A DNA stretch of 64,000 bases, from NCBI GenBank assembly GCA_036924285.1, contig JAYKYS010000007.1, positions 186,001 through 250,000 on the forward strand. The letters run 5' to 3'. Origin of the DNA: Asterella californica (Eukaryota; Streptophyta; Marchantiopsida; Marchantiales; Aytoniaceae). Under the pieces are notes generated by a model that saw only the letters and a list, made by a program, of their open reading frames with translations, made no database searches and was not told the DNA's origin. This document shows positions 47,721 to 59,856 of the stretch, piece by piece; position 1 is the first letter of the stretch; each line of letters begins with the position of its first letter. The translations under genes and the position numbers were made by a program.

Positions 47721-47971
47721 TGTTAGTTTGAGACCTTTCAGTTCTCAATTAATACTTCTTGATTCTACAGTTTACGTTACAACTACTTGCCTGTCGCTGC
47801 ACTTCTTGCATGCACGGGGTACTGAGGCCAGCGTGCTTCCTTATGTAATGGCTGTTTGCCTCTGAACATCGCTTCACATCTCAACAAGCTTTCAGGATGT
47901 CAGATCTCCGCTCTACTTGATATTCGTCCGACTCTCTATATGTGTGTTAGAAACGAGTACAATTCACGACA
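47721..47971 (+). repeat. 3' LTR of the 4.8-kb copia element
   Basis: 251 bp, near-identical to the 5' LTR; differences lie near positions corresponding to TGTCTCTG/TGTCGCTG, CACGAGG/CACGGGG, CGATTC/CGCTTC and one added base before TGTGTGTTAG. Confidence 0.95.
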
Positions 47972-47976
47972 AACCT

Positions 47977-48000
47977 GACTAGCAAGGTTGTCTTTCACGG
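47977..48000 (+). pseudogene. Heparanase exon 9 remnant after copia insertion
   Basis: GACTAGCAAGGTTGTCTT continues exon 9 exactly where the copia element interrupted it, then homology stops. The rest of exon 9 and the 3' flank are lost next to repeat R2. Confidence 0.85.
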
Positions 48001-48008
48001 AAGTACTA

Positions 48009-48816
48009 GGAAAAGACTAGGACGGTGAAAGTTTCTCCCTCAGCCATTGCAATTGGTACAGAAGGTGTGGGGTGAAGGTCCTAAAAACGAAATCCTTTAA
48101 GGTAACAGAATCGGGTGTCGATGTCGAGCAGTAGTACAGCTCTGTCATCTTGAATCCAGAAAGCTTGAGCTATATATGGAGTTGAAACGTGGCAGACAGC
48201 GGGTTCGAATGTGAATGATATACACAATGCCTCCACTGTACTCCTCGTCCTGAAGTAATATTGAAAATCGTGCCGCACTAATCCATGGCTAAACATGTGA
48301 CACGGTGGTATAGAGCTCTTCGGATCCCTGTCTGGATTTCGTCTTGTTGGCTTTGACGACATCATTTGCCATGATATATCTAAAGAAGTAGAGACTACTT
48401 CTCGTCGCTTTGCTTGGTGGCTAGACAAGGAACGAGAGTCAGAGATTTTGATTGGCATGCTACAGTTCCGCAGAGTTGACATCATTTACTTTTAAATGGG
48501 GCTGAAAGGTTTGCGGTCCAGCTCGAGTCTTTCCTGTTGTCAAGACAGGACATTGCGGCCTATGACCAGAAATGTAAGTTAGCAGCTTGTGCCCGAATCC
48601 ACATTCTGATGAAGGAATCACCATTCCTCCACTATACAAAGATTACCAGAACAAATATGACGTCTTTGATGAAGACGTGGATGAGGAGTTTGATCATGGG
48701 ACAGTGAGAAAGGCGAGCAGTGAAGTTGAAAGATATTAGAGGGAAGGTGAGTAACTTAAGACTCGCTTATCATGATTATTTGGACTCTCGTTCTACACTA
48801 CGAGCTACGATAATAC
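48009..48816. repeat. Dispersed repeat R2 (direct copy of R1)
   Basis: Matches 2,874-3,603 plus 4,302-4,352 in the same orientation without the 690-bp insertion, so it serves as the empty-site reference. A minus-strand frame of 134 codons (48,081-48,485) is open but unrecognised. Its end is cut by the antisense copia LTR at 48,817. Confidence 0.75.
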
Positions 48817-49445
48817 TGTTGGAAATGAACTACTGGTAGAATAGGCTAAGGTAAAACTCTAAGTCACGGCATAAGGACAGTGTGAGTGTGAGAGAGCTCC
48901 TGAAGAGAGTGTAGGCAGAACCAAGCAAATGAATTACTCAATAATGTACAATGGCCTTGGACCTGGATAATATAGTCTTGGTCTTGGTCTTGGTGACCTT
49001 ACGAAATATCACCACCTAATAACCTAAACTTGTTAACTGGAAAGTGTATTCATATTGTATTCTAACACTCCACTCAATAACAGTTCAGATAAAAATATTT
49101 ATCAGCTAGAAAACATTCCTAGCTTTGGTAGTAGATAATACAACTTGGGAGCTCTTTGTCAAAATATCTGCAACCATGTCCTCAATAGGACAATATCTAA
49201 CTTCTATAACTTTTCCAACGACGTGATCTTTAATGAATGATATCGGATGTCGATATGTTTCATACGGTCGTGGAACTTGCTAGTGTCGACAAGAGCCATC
49301 GCACTTTGGTTGTCACAATATGTAACAATGGGCTCTTTGTCATGCAATCCGACGTCAGTCAGGAGCTGACGTAACCAGATTGTCTCTAAACAGCTCGTGC
49401 TAAGAGCTACATATTCTGCCTCTGTACTTGACAGCTCTAATGTTT
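48817..49445 (-). mobile_element. Truncated antisense copia element (3' LTR and RNase H)
   Basis: A 251-bp LTR (48,817-49,067) reads TGTTAGAATAC..CATTTCCAACA on the minus strand. It is preceded by the polypurine tract TTATTGAGTGGAG and by the RNase H end, whose blocks include TEAEYVALST, LRQLLTDVGLH, YCDNQSAMALVDTSKFHDRM and KHIDIRYH. The element is cut at about 49,445 and has no 5' part. It inserted at the edge of R2 after GATAATAC. Its tract and LTR start resemble those at 21,915-21,940, so the two belong to one family. Confidence 0.85.
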
Positions 49446-49937
49446 CTCAAATCTATCCAGAAGTCAACCATCAATACAAAAGTAATTAAAGATTATTGGA
49501 GATTTGTTTGCTTATTACTGTAGGATTTAATATCTGATTTAAAGTCTTTTAAATCATAAAAGATGACAAAATTAATCCAAGAGGTACCAAATGACTTCAG
49601 AAAATCAATTAGAGATAATGTAAAATCTTTCTATCCTAAATGAGAGTCGTGGAATTCAAGGCCTCCTCTCATTCTTTGAACCACCTGCTTGTGAAGAAAG
49701 AACTTCTAGTCAAGCCTAGTATTACAAGATTAGAGCTTGCTATGGAGACGAGAGCAAATCCAACTCTATAATGTTTTTGGAGTTATATTTCGATGTACAC
49801 TTCAAGGCGAACATTTTTAGAGCAAACCAAGTATAGAGCTCCAAAACTGTAATGTATATGTATCCTCGTAGACTACAAGAGCGTTTGCTTTGGAGATGAG
49901 AGCAAATCCAATCTACAATACTTTTGGAGCCATTGGG
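49446..49937. repeat. Dispersed repeat pieces before the right arm
   Basis: 49,446-49,672 matches pieces of 7,345-7,730. In 49,740-49,960 the phrase AGAGCAAATCCAA followed by ATA(A/C)T..TTTTGGAG occurs twice (near 49,753 and 49,893), reminiscent of plant MITE ends, but no paired terminal repeat with target duplication was established. Confidence 0.45.
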
Positions 49938-50497
49938 ACGGAGTATGGATTGCTCTAATGTAATGCGACCAACAACAGGTTGCTCACATTAAGATGTCCG
50001 TTAGGAGCACCGGCCGTCCATTTTAAGATGACAGAATATAAATCGTTATAACATGGACGCCTTAGGGTTGCCGGTTGAGCAGACGTTCTTGTCACGGACG
50101 AGGTCTCCTTTCATATTAGGACGTCGGTGATGAATCAAAGGTTTACTAATTCATTTTTATTATTACATAAAAATAACTTGAGCCCTTATCCAGTTTTCTT
50201 CTTGAACCCGTGACTTTTCAAAATATCCAAAACTTTAAAGACTCAGATGGAAATTTCAGGAGAACTCTGCTTTCATACCTTTGGATCTTACCTTTTCAAT
50301 CTGGTGCTAGGGGTACAAGCTCAATTGAGCTATACCCCAGTCCCTTCATAGACTTGTCAGATTTAAAGATGTTGATTGGAGAGACGATGCATCATATCGT
50401 AAATTAATGTCCAAAATTACATTTATGCAATTTTGCAATAGCATTTAACGATAGCATGAATGTAATAATACTAGTGGAAAATCCAATGCACCATGCT

Positions 50498-50660
50498 AGA
50501 ACAAAGCACATCGAAGTGCAAGTCCGCTTCATCAGGGAAAAATAAGTTTAAGAGGTTGTTACTCAATAGATAACAACTGATGATCCAACTGCTGATATAT
50601 TCATCAAGCTCTTGTCTTCGGAGAGGTTTCAGAAATTGAGACTTGAACTTTGTGTATATT
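50498..50660 (+). pseudogene. Copia RNase H C-terminal tail in gene 5' flank
   Basis: The frame reads RTKHIEVQVRFIRE, two stops, then TTDDPTADIFIKLLSSERFQ and KLRLELCV, the usual end of copia RNase H. The left arm retains only parts (19,800-19,900), with two internal deletions. An old copia element therefore sat upstream of the gene before the arms formed. Confidence 0.75.
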
Positions 50661-51389
50661 CAGTACCACTCACATTAATAACGGGTTTAAGGATAATGTC
50701 TAAGTTCAAACTCTCATGAGTGTAAGTTGTAATGTAGACAGAGACATGACTGTCTGTACTCGCTAACGCTACACGTTACAAGGAAACCCAATGGGCAAGA
50801 ATCCTTGCAGAACCCATTCGATGCCTATGCACGCTTATATCGGTTCAGCTCGCGAGATAAACTGCCGGAAATGTATATCCACACCAAACAATGATCGAAG
50901 TTAGGATTACTAGGGTGATGGATCATTAGTATTTGAGAAAATTATAACATCAGATGGATGATCTGATGTTATAGTGTTCAGCCATAGAACTCATGTCAGA
51001 CTAAGAACTCATGTCTTCACGAGTTCTTAGTCCTGAACTGATGCTGAACGTGATCGTCTGAAGGCCACTATGACTTCTCCGTCCTCATATCCAGTATAGT
51101 CTTTGGAAGTGATCATATAGTTACCCTGAACTTGTAAGACACTGAAGATTGTTAATTACAAAAGTTTAACGTACGTCGTCGAGCACACATAGATCTTTTG
51201 ACTACTTTTCGACGACTATGGGATTGTTGCAAGAAACGTCGGTGATATACCAGAGAGTCACATGCATTGACCTCTATTCATGATCATTATCCTTGTGTCT
51301 GCGCAAATAATGCCATACGTTTGTTTTCTTATGCTACCGAAAAGGAATATTATATGAACACATGATTGATGATCTGCTGAAACTAAGTG

Positions 51390-51400
51390 GTATTTAAGTC
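51390..51400 (+). promoter_or_regulatory. TATA-like box of right heparanase-like gene
   Basis: GTATTTAAGTC about 45 bases before the start codon, identical to the left copy. The tract between it and the ATG (CAGTCGCACTAACAAGAGCG) is conserved in the left copy and in the 5' fragment at 62.0 kb. Confidence 0.5.
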
Positions 51401-51444
51401 CGGCATTAACGGTACCAATCTACAGTCGCACTAACAAGAGCGCA

Positions 51445-54400
51445 ATGGCTGCATCGGTACTCCGAGCTGGGGCCCTCCTCTGTGTTCTGCTCGTCTTTTC
51501 GTGTGTGTTGTGCAGTGTGCGTGAGGCCGCAGCCACAGTTGAGGACTATGTAGCGGCGACATCCATCCAAGTTGTAGTTAACACCAACAAAGTCGTTAAT
51601 GTTATTGATGACGACACTTTCCTTTGTGTCAATATGGATTGGTGGCCGCCGACGAAATGTAACTACGGCTCGTGTCCCTGGGGCAATGCCAGTCTAGCGA
51701 ATCTGGTACCAGTTTCCCATCCGCTTTCGAATGTCTTGCATGCTGCATTCTAAACACCAGAAAGCTGTATATGTGTCTGCATCTTCCAGTTGCAACTGGA
51801 CGTCCGGAACTCTCGCTCCGGAGGGAGGATATGATCATGAGGATGTGGTGTGTTCATAATTCTAACTGCCACCCTTCATGATCAGCGCGACTACAGTAGT
51901 CGTTCCCGTGTTTCACTTTACTACGACATAGAGCCTTGCATTGCCTAAACCTGTAGTTGCGTGATGCGCATGGTGCACCGGTTATTCCACACCAGTTGAT
52001 CTCAACACCTTCGTTTCTGTGAGATTGGCTGCTGGTTCGATGCTTTGGATAAAGTAACTAGGTACTCTCATGGTTGACTTATATCTTGAACCGTAGATTT
52101 GGACACCCACTTGTTAGTGATGGAACTGCAGTGGGATCACAAGAGTACGTGAATGCTGATGTCTGGGAATGCTGATGTTTGTAGGATCTGGAGAACCCCA
52201 TTTTGACGCGAGCTCTTCAAGGTTTGACTCCTCCTCTTCCCATGGCACTGTCCCGATGGTACACTACTGCAGCTGGATGCGTGCTTCTCGTTGCTCACAA
52301 CCCTATGTTCTGTGACGTGAAATTGATCTGTAGTGTGCTATTGCTGCACCTGTCATAGACCTCTTCATGGACAATATATATATTCTATTACGATCCGGAA
52401 CTGGAGTCTGAATGCCCGGTTTGTGGCGTTAAATGCTTATGAGTAACGAGGCTTTCATTTAATTAGTTACCGACCAAGGCTAAAGACCTTTTATTTATTT
52501 ATTGGTGTCATCGCTCAACCGCGAGTGAGTGAATGAGTGACACTAACTGTGGAGAGCGTCCATGCATCAGGGTTGTCGCCTGTCACGTTAAGAGCCGGAG
52601 GAACTCTGGGAAATCTGGTGGTGTACGATATCGGAAAGGAAATTCCAAGCGAACCGTGCCGTGAATTCGTGTACAATGAGTCCGCTCTCTATGGTTTCAC
52701 CGGGGGCTGCCTCACCATGCAACGATTCGACGCTCTCAACGCATTCTGGAAGAAGGCCGGGTACGCACGCATGCCACCACTCTTGTGATCATGATATGAC
52801 TTCGTTCACAAGAAGAGTAGTGATGTCATTCAGATCTCTCTCGCGAGACTTTAAATTTCTATTAGTGATCTGAGTTGACTCGCTCTGTGGAATCCTGTAG
52901 CGGTTGGCTCGTCGACGTTGTAAGTTAATACATGGCCGGGTAGTTCTAATACATTCATCCAGCTGAAGAGTTTAGTTTCTCGTTTTTCCGTGCAGTGTCA
53001 CAGTGGCGTTCGGTCTCAACAATCTGTATGGTCGTGCGAATTCTAAGGAGCCTGGCGGCACTGCCACCGGTCCCTGGATAACGAACAACACTTATAACTT
53101 GGTGAAGTATGCTGTCGAGAAAGGCTATCCGATCACGGGCTGGGAGATAGGTAAGATCGAAGCTCAACGTACTTTTCATGATTTCCCATCCATTGCGACT
53201 TGCTAGCCATTCTTTCTTTTTATGTACGTACACTGAAACTTTTACTGATGACTCCGTCCATGCGTTATTAGCTAGCTAGCAGCGATAAAAAACTTACGTC
53301 CTTTGAATACATTAATCACGTACTAGAAGCTGCATGCTATGCTACCATTTTCACTTCTGACGCATCTACACGTTTCAGCTGCAGCGCTCTAACCTCATAA
53401 GTGACCTGCAAATGGTGTATTGTATATACAGGAAATGAGATACTCGGGGATATTACTATTGACAAAGCGCTTCGGCCAGAAGACTACGCTGATGACATAA
53501 AAAAATTCAGAAAGATTGTGGATGAACTGTATCCAGCCCCCCTCAAGAAGCCGCTACTCATTGCACCGGATATGCTTTATGACATCGGGGATACCCAGCT
53601 TCCCAAATTTCTGGAACTGTCACGTGAATCCGTGGTCGATGTTCTCACAAGACATAGCTACAACTTGGGCCCAGGTTTGACTCCGGCACTTGTATATTAT
53701 CCCATGGCTGGTTTCAAAGCACCTGAATTTATGAATATAATTATTGTTAATTTCCAAATAGTCTAAAGCGGCAATTCAGTAACGACCGAATCTTGCGCAA
53801 GTTCAGATGCACATCTTGTACCTGGTAAATAAGTCGTGAACTTGTACTTAAGCTGCTTTATGAAACAGATTCTAGATCTTTGCTTCTTCGTGGAAGCTAA
53901 TCTGAAGCCTGAATGGTTTCACTTGGTACCTGTGGCAGGCGCAACTGACCCAAACAGCTTGATTGCAAACATCCTGAGTCTTCCAATTGCCCAGAACGAG
54001 ACTAAGGTATACAAAGCTTACAACGAGCTGTTGGAAGACTATCCTGAAACGGTTGCTTGGATAGGTGAATCTGGTGGCGCTTTCAACAGTGGTGGTAGTG
54101 GAGTTACAAATGCTTACGTCATGGCCTTCTGGTGAGTTGTTCTGCTCTGAGCATACTCCAACGTTCTCCGGGAAAAGGACGTCATGTATTATCATCATCA
54201 AGTTTGTTCGTTCCTGATTAGAAGGTTTCATCAGGATGATTTGTACCTTCTGCAATTCTGCAAGTAACCAGTTGCAGTGCCAGAACTTTACATGTGAATA
54301 TCAATAGTACTGCAGGTGTTTGAGCAACTTGAAACAACTGATCATGATCATGAGTAGCTAAGCCTTGTGGAGAATAGAGTTTGACAAGCTTAAGCGCTCT

Positions 54401-55720
54401 ACACTTGATCGGTCGCTCGAATTAACTGAAGTTGAACATTATGTAGGTATCTCGATATGCTTGGAAAGGCAGCAGTGCTTAAGAATCAAGCATTCTGCAG
54501 GCAGACCTTCGTCGGAGGGTTTTACGGGATGATTGATACTTATAATTTCGTTCCCAACCCAGACTACTATGGGTGCGTTGAGCTACTGCACGATTAATCG
54601 TTTTCTCAAGATTGGTTTGTTCGTGCGCAAGTTTAGGTTTACACCGATTTCATGTCGGGAATAACTTCTTTTTGATAATGGAGTTCAGACTGGTTTAACC
54701 GCCGCTCCGACATATAATCGAATTATGTGTCCTGCATGTTACGTTTTTCTTTGTCCTTCTCGCTTACTAGTAAGAAGGTACTTCCAGTCTCAATTGCAAG
54801 TGTTAATCTCTGCTAGAAAGAGATCTCTATACCAGAGCCAGTGAATGCGCCACAGGTGTGTAGGGCTCTGTCGCCTGCGTTTCTCATACGTTGCAATCTT
54901 GCAATGGAAAATCCTCTGGTTCTTGATTATATATCATCCGCCTTTTCTTATCACGCGCTGTGCTTGCAGAGCCCTTTTGTGGCGCAAACTGATGGGAAAA
55001 GTAGTGTATGACGTTGCCGTCAAGGGAACCGATGAAATCAGGGCCTACGGTCACAGCAAGAGACACTCCAAGGTATTATCAGTCCTTGCATCCTCCTGCT
55101 ACCCAGCTTACGTAGAGACTTGAATGTTGTGATGATCGTGATATTATGTGTACATTATTAACAAGGTTAGAGCACTATAGCTATTGTGTAATCAGACCAG
55201 GAGAGTGAGCTTCAAGCGTATTGACCCAGTGAGCTTGTAGTTTGAAGAGTACAAGAAAATCTCGATCTCCGGCCGAATAGTGAAGAAAATACTACTCTAG
55301 CTCTAGATGTGATGAAAAGTTGAATATCTCACATTTTCTTCTTATACTGTTGATGGGCCTATGCGTGTTTCGCAGAGCGGGTTGACACTACTGCTCCTCA
55401 ACTACAGCAAGACTACGAGATACAATTTGACCGTAGATTTTACTGGGGCCACAGACCGCTCAGGTTTCCGACAGGAATATCATATGAGTGCTCCAAATAG
55501 AAACCTGACTAGCAAGGTTGTCTTGCTTAATGGGAAGTCACTCAAACTGACTACCTCCGGAGAGATTCCAGAGGTTGTGCCACGTGCACTGAAGACTGAC
55601 AGCTCTAGCCCTATCTCCGTAGCTCCTCTCACGTATGCGTTTATAACGTTCAGAAATGTCAACGTAGGTGCCGCTACTGCCATTAGAATGACTACATCTC
55701 CTGATCATGAGACATGGTAG
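51445..55720 (+). CDS. Heparanase-like glycoside hydrolase family 79 protein (right copy)
   Basis: Exons: 51445-51705, 52185-52221, 52571-52760, 52996-53150, 53432-53674, 53939-54131, 54447-54572, 54970-55072, 55376-55720. Lengths 261, 37, 190, 155, 243, 193, 126, 103 and 345 sum to 1,653, giving 550 residues plus stop. All junctions are GT-AG and phases agree. Family blocks in order: secretory signal (1-29), DWWPPTKCNYGSCPWGN, LSPVTLRAGGTLGNLVVYDI, TVAFGLNNLYGR, GYPITGWEIGNE (acid/base Glu about 217), VVDVLTRHSYNLGPG, WIGESGGAFNSGG (nucleophile Glu about 339), FVPNPDYYGALLWRKLMG, and SGLTLLLLNYSKTT in the C-terminal beta domain. The predicted role is a secreted beta-glucuronidase-type enzyme in the wall. 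The start is the first ATG after a TATA-like box. It is as complete as the left copy; whether both are expressed is unknown. Confidence 0.92.
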
Positions 55721-57308
55721 TCGAACTAGAAAATCTGAGCAACCTGGTAGAAGACGATCAACTCTCGAATATTCATGGATGCAGAGAGAAGTCTACCGCG
55801 AGGACCATGTCTCTTTCTCATGCTTTTGCTTCAGTCTCAACTGATAATAAGATCGAGCTTGGGAAAGACCGTAAATTATTTTCATCATTACAGTAGAGGA
55901 GTAATCGATTTACTAGCTCATTCTCATGATAAGCTAATCGATATTTCTAATAGTCCTTATCTGCACTAGACAGTTAGAGATGCAATCTGAGTGAGTGTTG
56001 TTCTGCAACTCACAGCTAGCACGCTTGTTAATTACCTTATGAGTATAATAAAGAACTGATTCGATGATCCATGCATTACGAGTCTTGATTACTTACCTCT
56101 TCAGTTTTTAGGGTAAGTAAAAACCACAAACTGTTTTATGCATACCTCGGACATGAGAATATCATAGTGACTGTCACAGTACTAATCTTTTCTAGTCATG
56201 TCAAGTCTAGAATTCTTCTGAACAGCACGGGTGATACTATGCAAAAGTAGTATTTCACCTCTAGCAATTGTCTAACCTACTTTTTCAGTAGACTAAGACT
56301 TAAGCTTGTACATGTGTGCATCGACTCAACTGCAGGATTCTCGTTCTCACGATGTGGCCGCTACCGCTAGGGCTGTTGAGGCAATTTCAAGTGTGCAGTT
56401 ATACAATTCCATCGTTTGTACCATCTGGTTTCTCATACATGGATATACATAAACCATCAATCAATAACAGAAGTACTCTTTTTCTTCGGAGCATTTCATT
56501 ATAATACGAGGAAGGATCTCTACTACAGTTATCCATTATTAGAACATTCACTCATTGCGTAACACGAGTTCATCTTCACATATGTGCAACACTTTTAAGA
56601 TAACTGCAACTCATTTTCTCGGACCCGTCTAGACCTACGGTTTGATACCGTGAAACATACGTTCTTGACACTCTGCAATTGCTGACCAGTTGGATTCTCA
56701 TAATCAGTAGAAAATAAATGCCCTTGGATAAATTAAGAAACTAACCAAAAGTTAATCATCTTCTTGTGAGACGTGCTGAATTAGCTATATATCTATCAAT
56801 ATAGGTATGGATATATAGCTAACTTAGTCAGTATAGATACTTAATTAAATAAAGTACTGAGTCTCATTTGTTACGAAGAATGATTATGAAAAAGTAATTA
56901 CCAGTAATTATTTTAGAGTACATAAATAATATATGCACATCTGATATATTTAGTTGAAGCAGGAAAATTATAGTAAGTAATTACTTCAGCTATCTGGTCT
57001 ATGTTACCTGTTATGTTATGGTCTAATTCTGTATATAATGCTAAATACAAGTCTAGTTAATGGGCACTTTGTCATTTTTTTCCTAGACTAAAATAAACTA
57101 ATGGTACTGTAACAAATTTTGTATTATATTTAATACTAAATTTTCAACTTTATAATCATTTGATTGACTGAGAAAGAAGTGAATAATTGCAAGTGTTATA
57201 AGTTTGTCCTCCAAAATATTAAGTTTTGATTTGACACTCAGATTGGACCAACCAGTTCTTCATTTTCAGAATTAATCAAGACCAAAATCTTATATACGGA
57301 ACATTAGC
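55721..57308. other. 3' flank of right heparanase-like gene
   Basis: Mirror of 13,181-14,761. A candidate polyadenylation signal AATAAAG is at about 56,047. The single TACGTAGC at about 57,309-57,316 is the empty site of the left-arm hAT element. Small frames are shared by both arms but unrecognised. Confidence 0.5.
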
Positions 57309-58139
57309 TACGTATATGGTAAATCATAAAGGTTATCAAATCAAGTCCTCTGCATATTTTGTCCAGATCTTAAAGAAACTTTGTAATTCTTGTACCAATC
57401 ACTGTAGAAACAAGTTATGATCATGATATCCATGGACAGTAGTTAAGTGTTAATTACAAATAAAATTATACTATACCATAACAAGTTAATGTTCCTGCAA
57501 TGAATTGCGAATGCTATGGATTTGTCGACATTAGCAATTCTTGAATTTCAAGACTTTATGCAGCATCTTGTTGGATTAATGTTTTGTAAAATAACTTAAT
57601 ATCATCATCATATATTAAACTAAATATAATAATATTTATTTCTACACATATACATGTATATATTTATTACATTTAGTAGTATGTGTAATATATTGATCTT
57701 GTATATAATTATATCTTATTATAATTTGATTAAAAAATTATATGAGAAGTATATATTAAATATAATACATCTTTTTCACTTTTATATCTATTTATTATAT
57801 ATTTAATATAGAGTTGATGTATACATATATATATATATGATACACAAGCATATGTCCTTGTGCATATATATATGTATACTGGACTTGCAGACTTAATTAT
57901 ACGGGAAGAATAACAAATTCTCATATACAATGATACTTATGATTTTCATGGTTGAGAAATATAAAACAAATTTTTGAAATAAAATTGGGTTATCTCTATA
58001 TTGAGACTTTGTCATGTGAGCCAAATATTCTTTTAACGGATAAAATTGATAAAATAAAACAAGACTAGAGTGAAGAACAAGTATTGCAAAAAACCATAAC
58101 CACAACAGTAACAAAGATGTTGATGATTTTAATGTGATG

Positions 58140-58245
58140 TGGTTCTAACTTCTCGCTCAATGGCTAAGGCATCCATTGGAAAGCCAAGGACCTAGAGTTC
58201 AAATCTTATTGTTGACATATGTCTAAGAGGAAGCTTTAGAGTTCC
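58140..58245 (+). mobile_element. tRNA-like insert, possible SINE remnant (right arm only)
   Basis: The right arm has about 105 bp here that the left arm lacks, plus a further ~45 bp just upstream. It contains CTCGCTCAATGGCTAAGG, similar to a pol III A box, and GAGTTCAAATC, similar to a B box, 44 bases apart as in tRNAs. No paired acceptor stem is seen, so it is not a working tRNA gene. A tRNA-derived SINE fragment is the simplest reading but is not proven. Confidence 0.35.
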
Positions 58246-59459
58246 ATCACAAAGATTATGGTAGTAAGTTGATCCCTTTGGAAGATTATGTTGGTCCTTG
58301 TGCTTAGGGACAAAGACTATATCTCTTTAATAGTAGCATGTTGTGCAACGCCTCCGCTTACTACACACATATGAAAGGAGAGATCTCGAGGTATTGGAGC
58401 TTAATACTTCTACTTTGATTCTAAGACATCTCGGGTTAGTCCCTCAGTGCAATGTGAATCAGTGTGTACAACATGAAGTTTCGTCATAATCCAATGTGTA
58501 TCAATTTATAAAGCCGTGTAGTAGCACGACGACATCAACGATATTGTGATATCTTGTTATTCAATTTGGATCCAAAAAACTTTGTAATGCTACTAATTTC
58601 CATCTAACTTAACTTTTAATTCTAACTTTGATAATTCTTATTAATTTATTGATTAACTTATTAATTTAATTAAATTAGCTTCTAAACTTCAACTATAAAT
58701 TCATAAATATCAACTATAAATAATGCATAAGCTATGTATTTCTTACTAGGTTATTTCACTTTTCTTTTTAACTTAACTCTAAATTAGAACTAACCATGAA
58801 CATCTCTATTAAACTGAAATTGAAATTCTCACTACTTCTAATCCAGTATTTATGTCTGTAAAAACATGTGATATACGAGAGTTGAAACTTTCTCTAGAAT
58901 AGTCTAAACAACTATAGAGCACATCTAAATTAATCAAAGTAAATGGAATACTTGGAGTTCGAAAATATAACAATAGTTCTTGTAACGAAAAACCAACAAT
59001 GCAATCTACAACTAGGCCAGAAATTTTCATTTATCTAAAACAACTTTACAAAAATAAAAAATTTAATGAATTTATCTAAATTAACTTAAATCAAAATTCT
59101 CACTTTTACCAAAGTTAGTGGAATACTTGGAGTTTGAACATATAATAATAGTTCGAGAAAAAATATTATCATTTTGAGTAATTCAAGAGAAAATATCAAT
59201 GTATTCACTAAAAGTAGACCAGTCTCATATCCTTAGACTTTTCGAGATTAAAGTTTGGACAATTCAGATGTGAAAAATGCACAATTTGAATACCAGATTT
59301 GGACTTTTGGTAGTTAAGTTCTAGAACATTGAATTTGCTAACTTAGACATAACATATTGAACTTTAGACTTTTAAGTTGACCTTTTAGACTTTTGATAAT
59401 AATAATAAAGTATTCATACTATGGGATATAGTAAAATGAATAACAAAAAACTGAAATGA

Positions 59460-59620
59460 CTTCATAAGACACACCACAATCACGATGATCCAGATTTGAA
59501 ATTTTTGCCACATTTGGAATGTACCTCGACGTGCAAATAGCACGTGTGTTGTCTAAGATGCAACTGCTTTTCTGAAATCACATCTACCATCTTGGTATTT
59601 CAGATCAAACCTCACCACTC
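59460..59620. other. Unique DNA outside the right arm
   Basis: Homology with the left arm stops at about 59,453. No gene signal apart from the acceptor-like TATTTCAG at about 59,602, which precedes the exon-like frame. Confidence 0.3.
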
Positions 59621-59824
59621 TTTTGAAGGAGATACATCCTAAGTTATACCAGCAACTGATTACTGGAAACTTTCAGCCTAAAGTAGACAAGTTAGTGTCT
59701 TTGTTGCATATGAAATCTCAAGATGTGTCATTGAGATTCCGTGAAATAATGAGATACTTTCTAGATGCCAAAGAGCTTGATCCAGATCAATGCTGGAAAT
59801 ACTCTATTCTTTTAGGATTTCTAG
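59603..59824 (+). CDS. Exon-like ORF of unknown function
   Basis: Bounded by TATTTCAG on the left and TTTCTAG/GTATGAAG on the right, so it could be an internal exon. It encodes about 74 residues with amphipathic, helix-rich composition (HPKLYQQLITGNFQPKVDKL, SLRFREIMRYFLDAKELDPD). Codon use here is unlike the surrounding AT-rich DNA. No family is recognised and no partner exon was found within 2 kb. It may be a gene fragment or part of a mobile element. Confidence 0.35.
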
Positions 59825-59856
59825 GTATGAAGATGTACATCATACGGAACATTACA

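Larger units (their letters stand above)
43173..47971 (+). mobile_element. Ty1/copia LTR retrotransposon, 4.8 kb, inserted in heparanase exon 9
   Basis: Complete in structure: 5' LTR, primer site, gag, protease, integrase, reverse transcriptase and RNase H in copia order, polypurine tract, 3' LTR, and a 5-bp target duplication (AACCT). The LTRs differ by about three substitutions and one indel over 250 bp, so insertion is fairly recent. The coding region nevertheless has several stops and frameshifts, so the copy is defective. It may have been mobilised in trans or copied from an already defective parent. Confidence 0.95.
49938..59453. repeat. Right arm of the ~10-kb inverted repeat
   Basis: Mirror of 10,300-20,457. 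It holds the plus-strand heparanase-like gene and its flanks. It lacks the hAT element and the 25S fragment of the left arm, and has its own insert near 58,080-58,245. Identity is very high across the gene and lower in the distal flank (57.0-59.4 kb). Confidence 0.9.

Noticed and set aside
54440..54580. Possible frameshift in exon 7 of the right heparanase-like gene
   Set aside because: Recounting the exon as 54,447-54,572 gives 126 bases, the same as the left copy, and the frame stays open.
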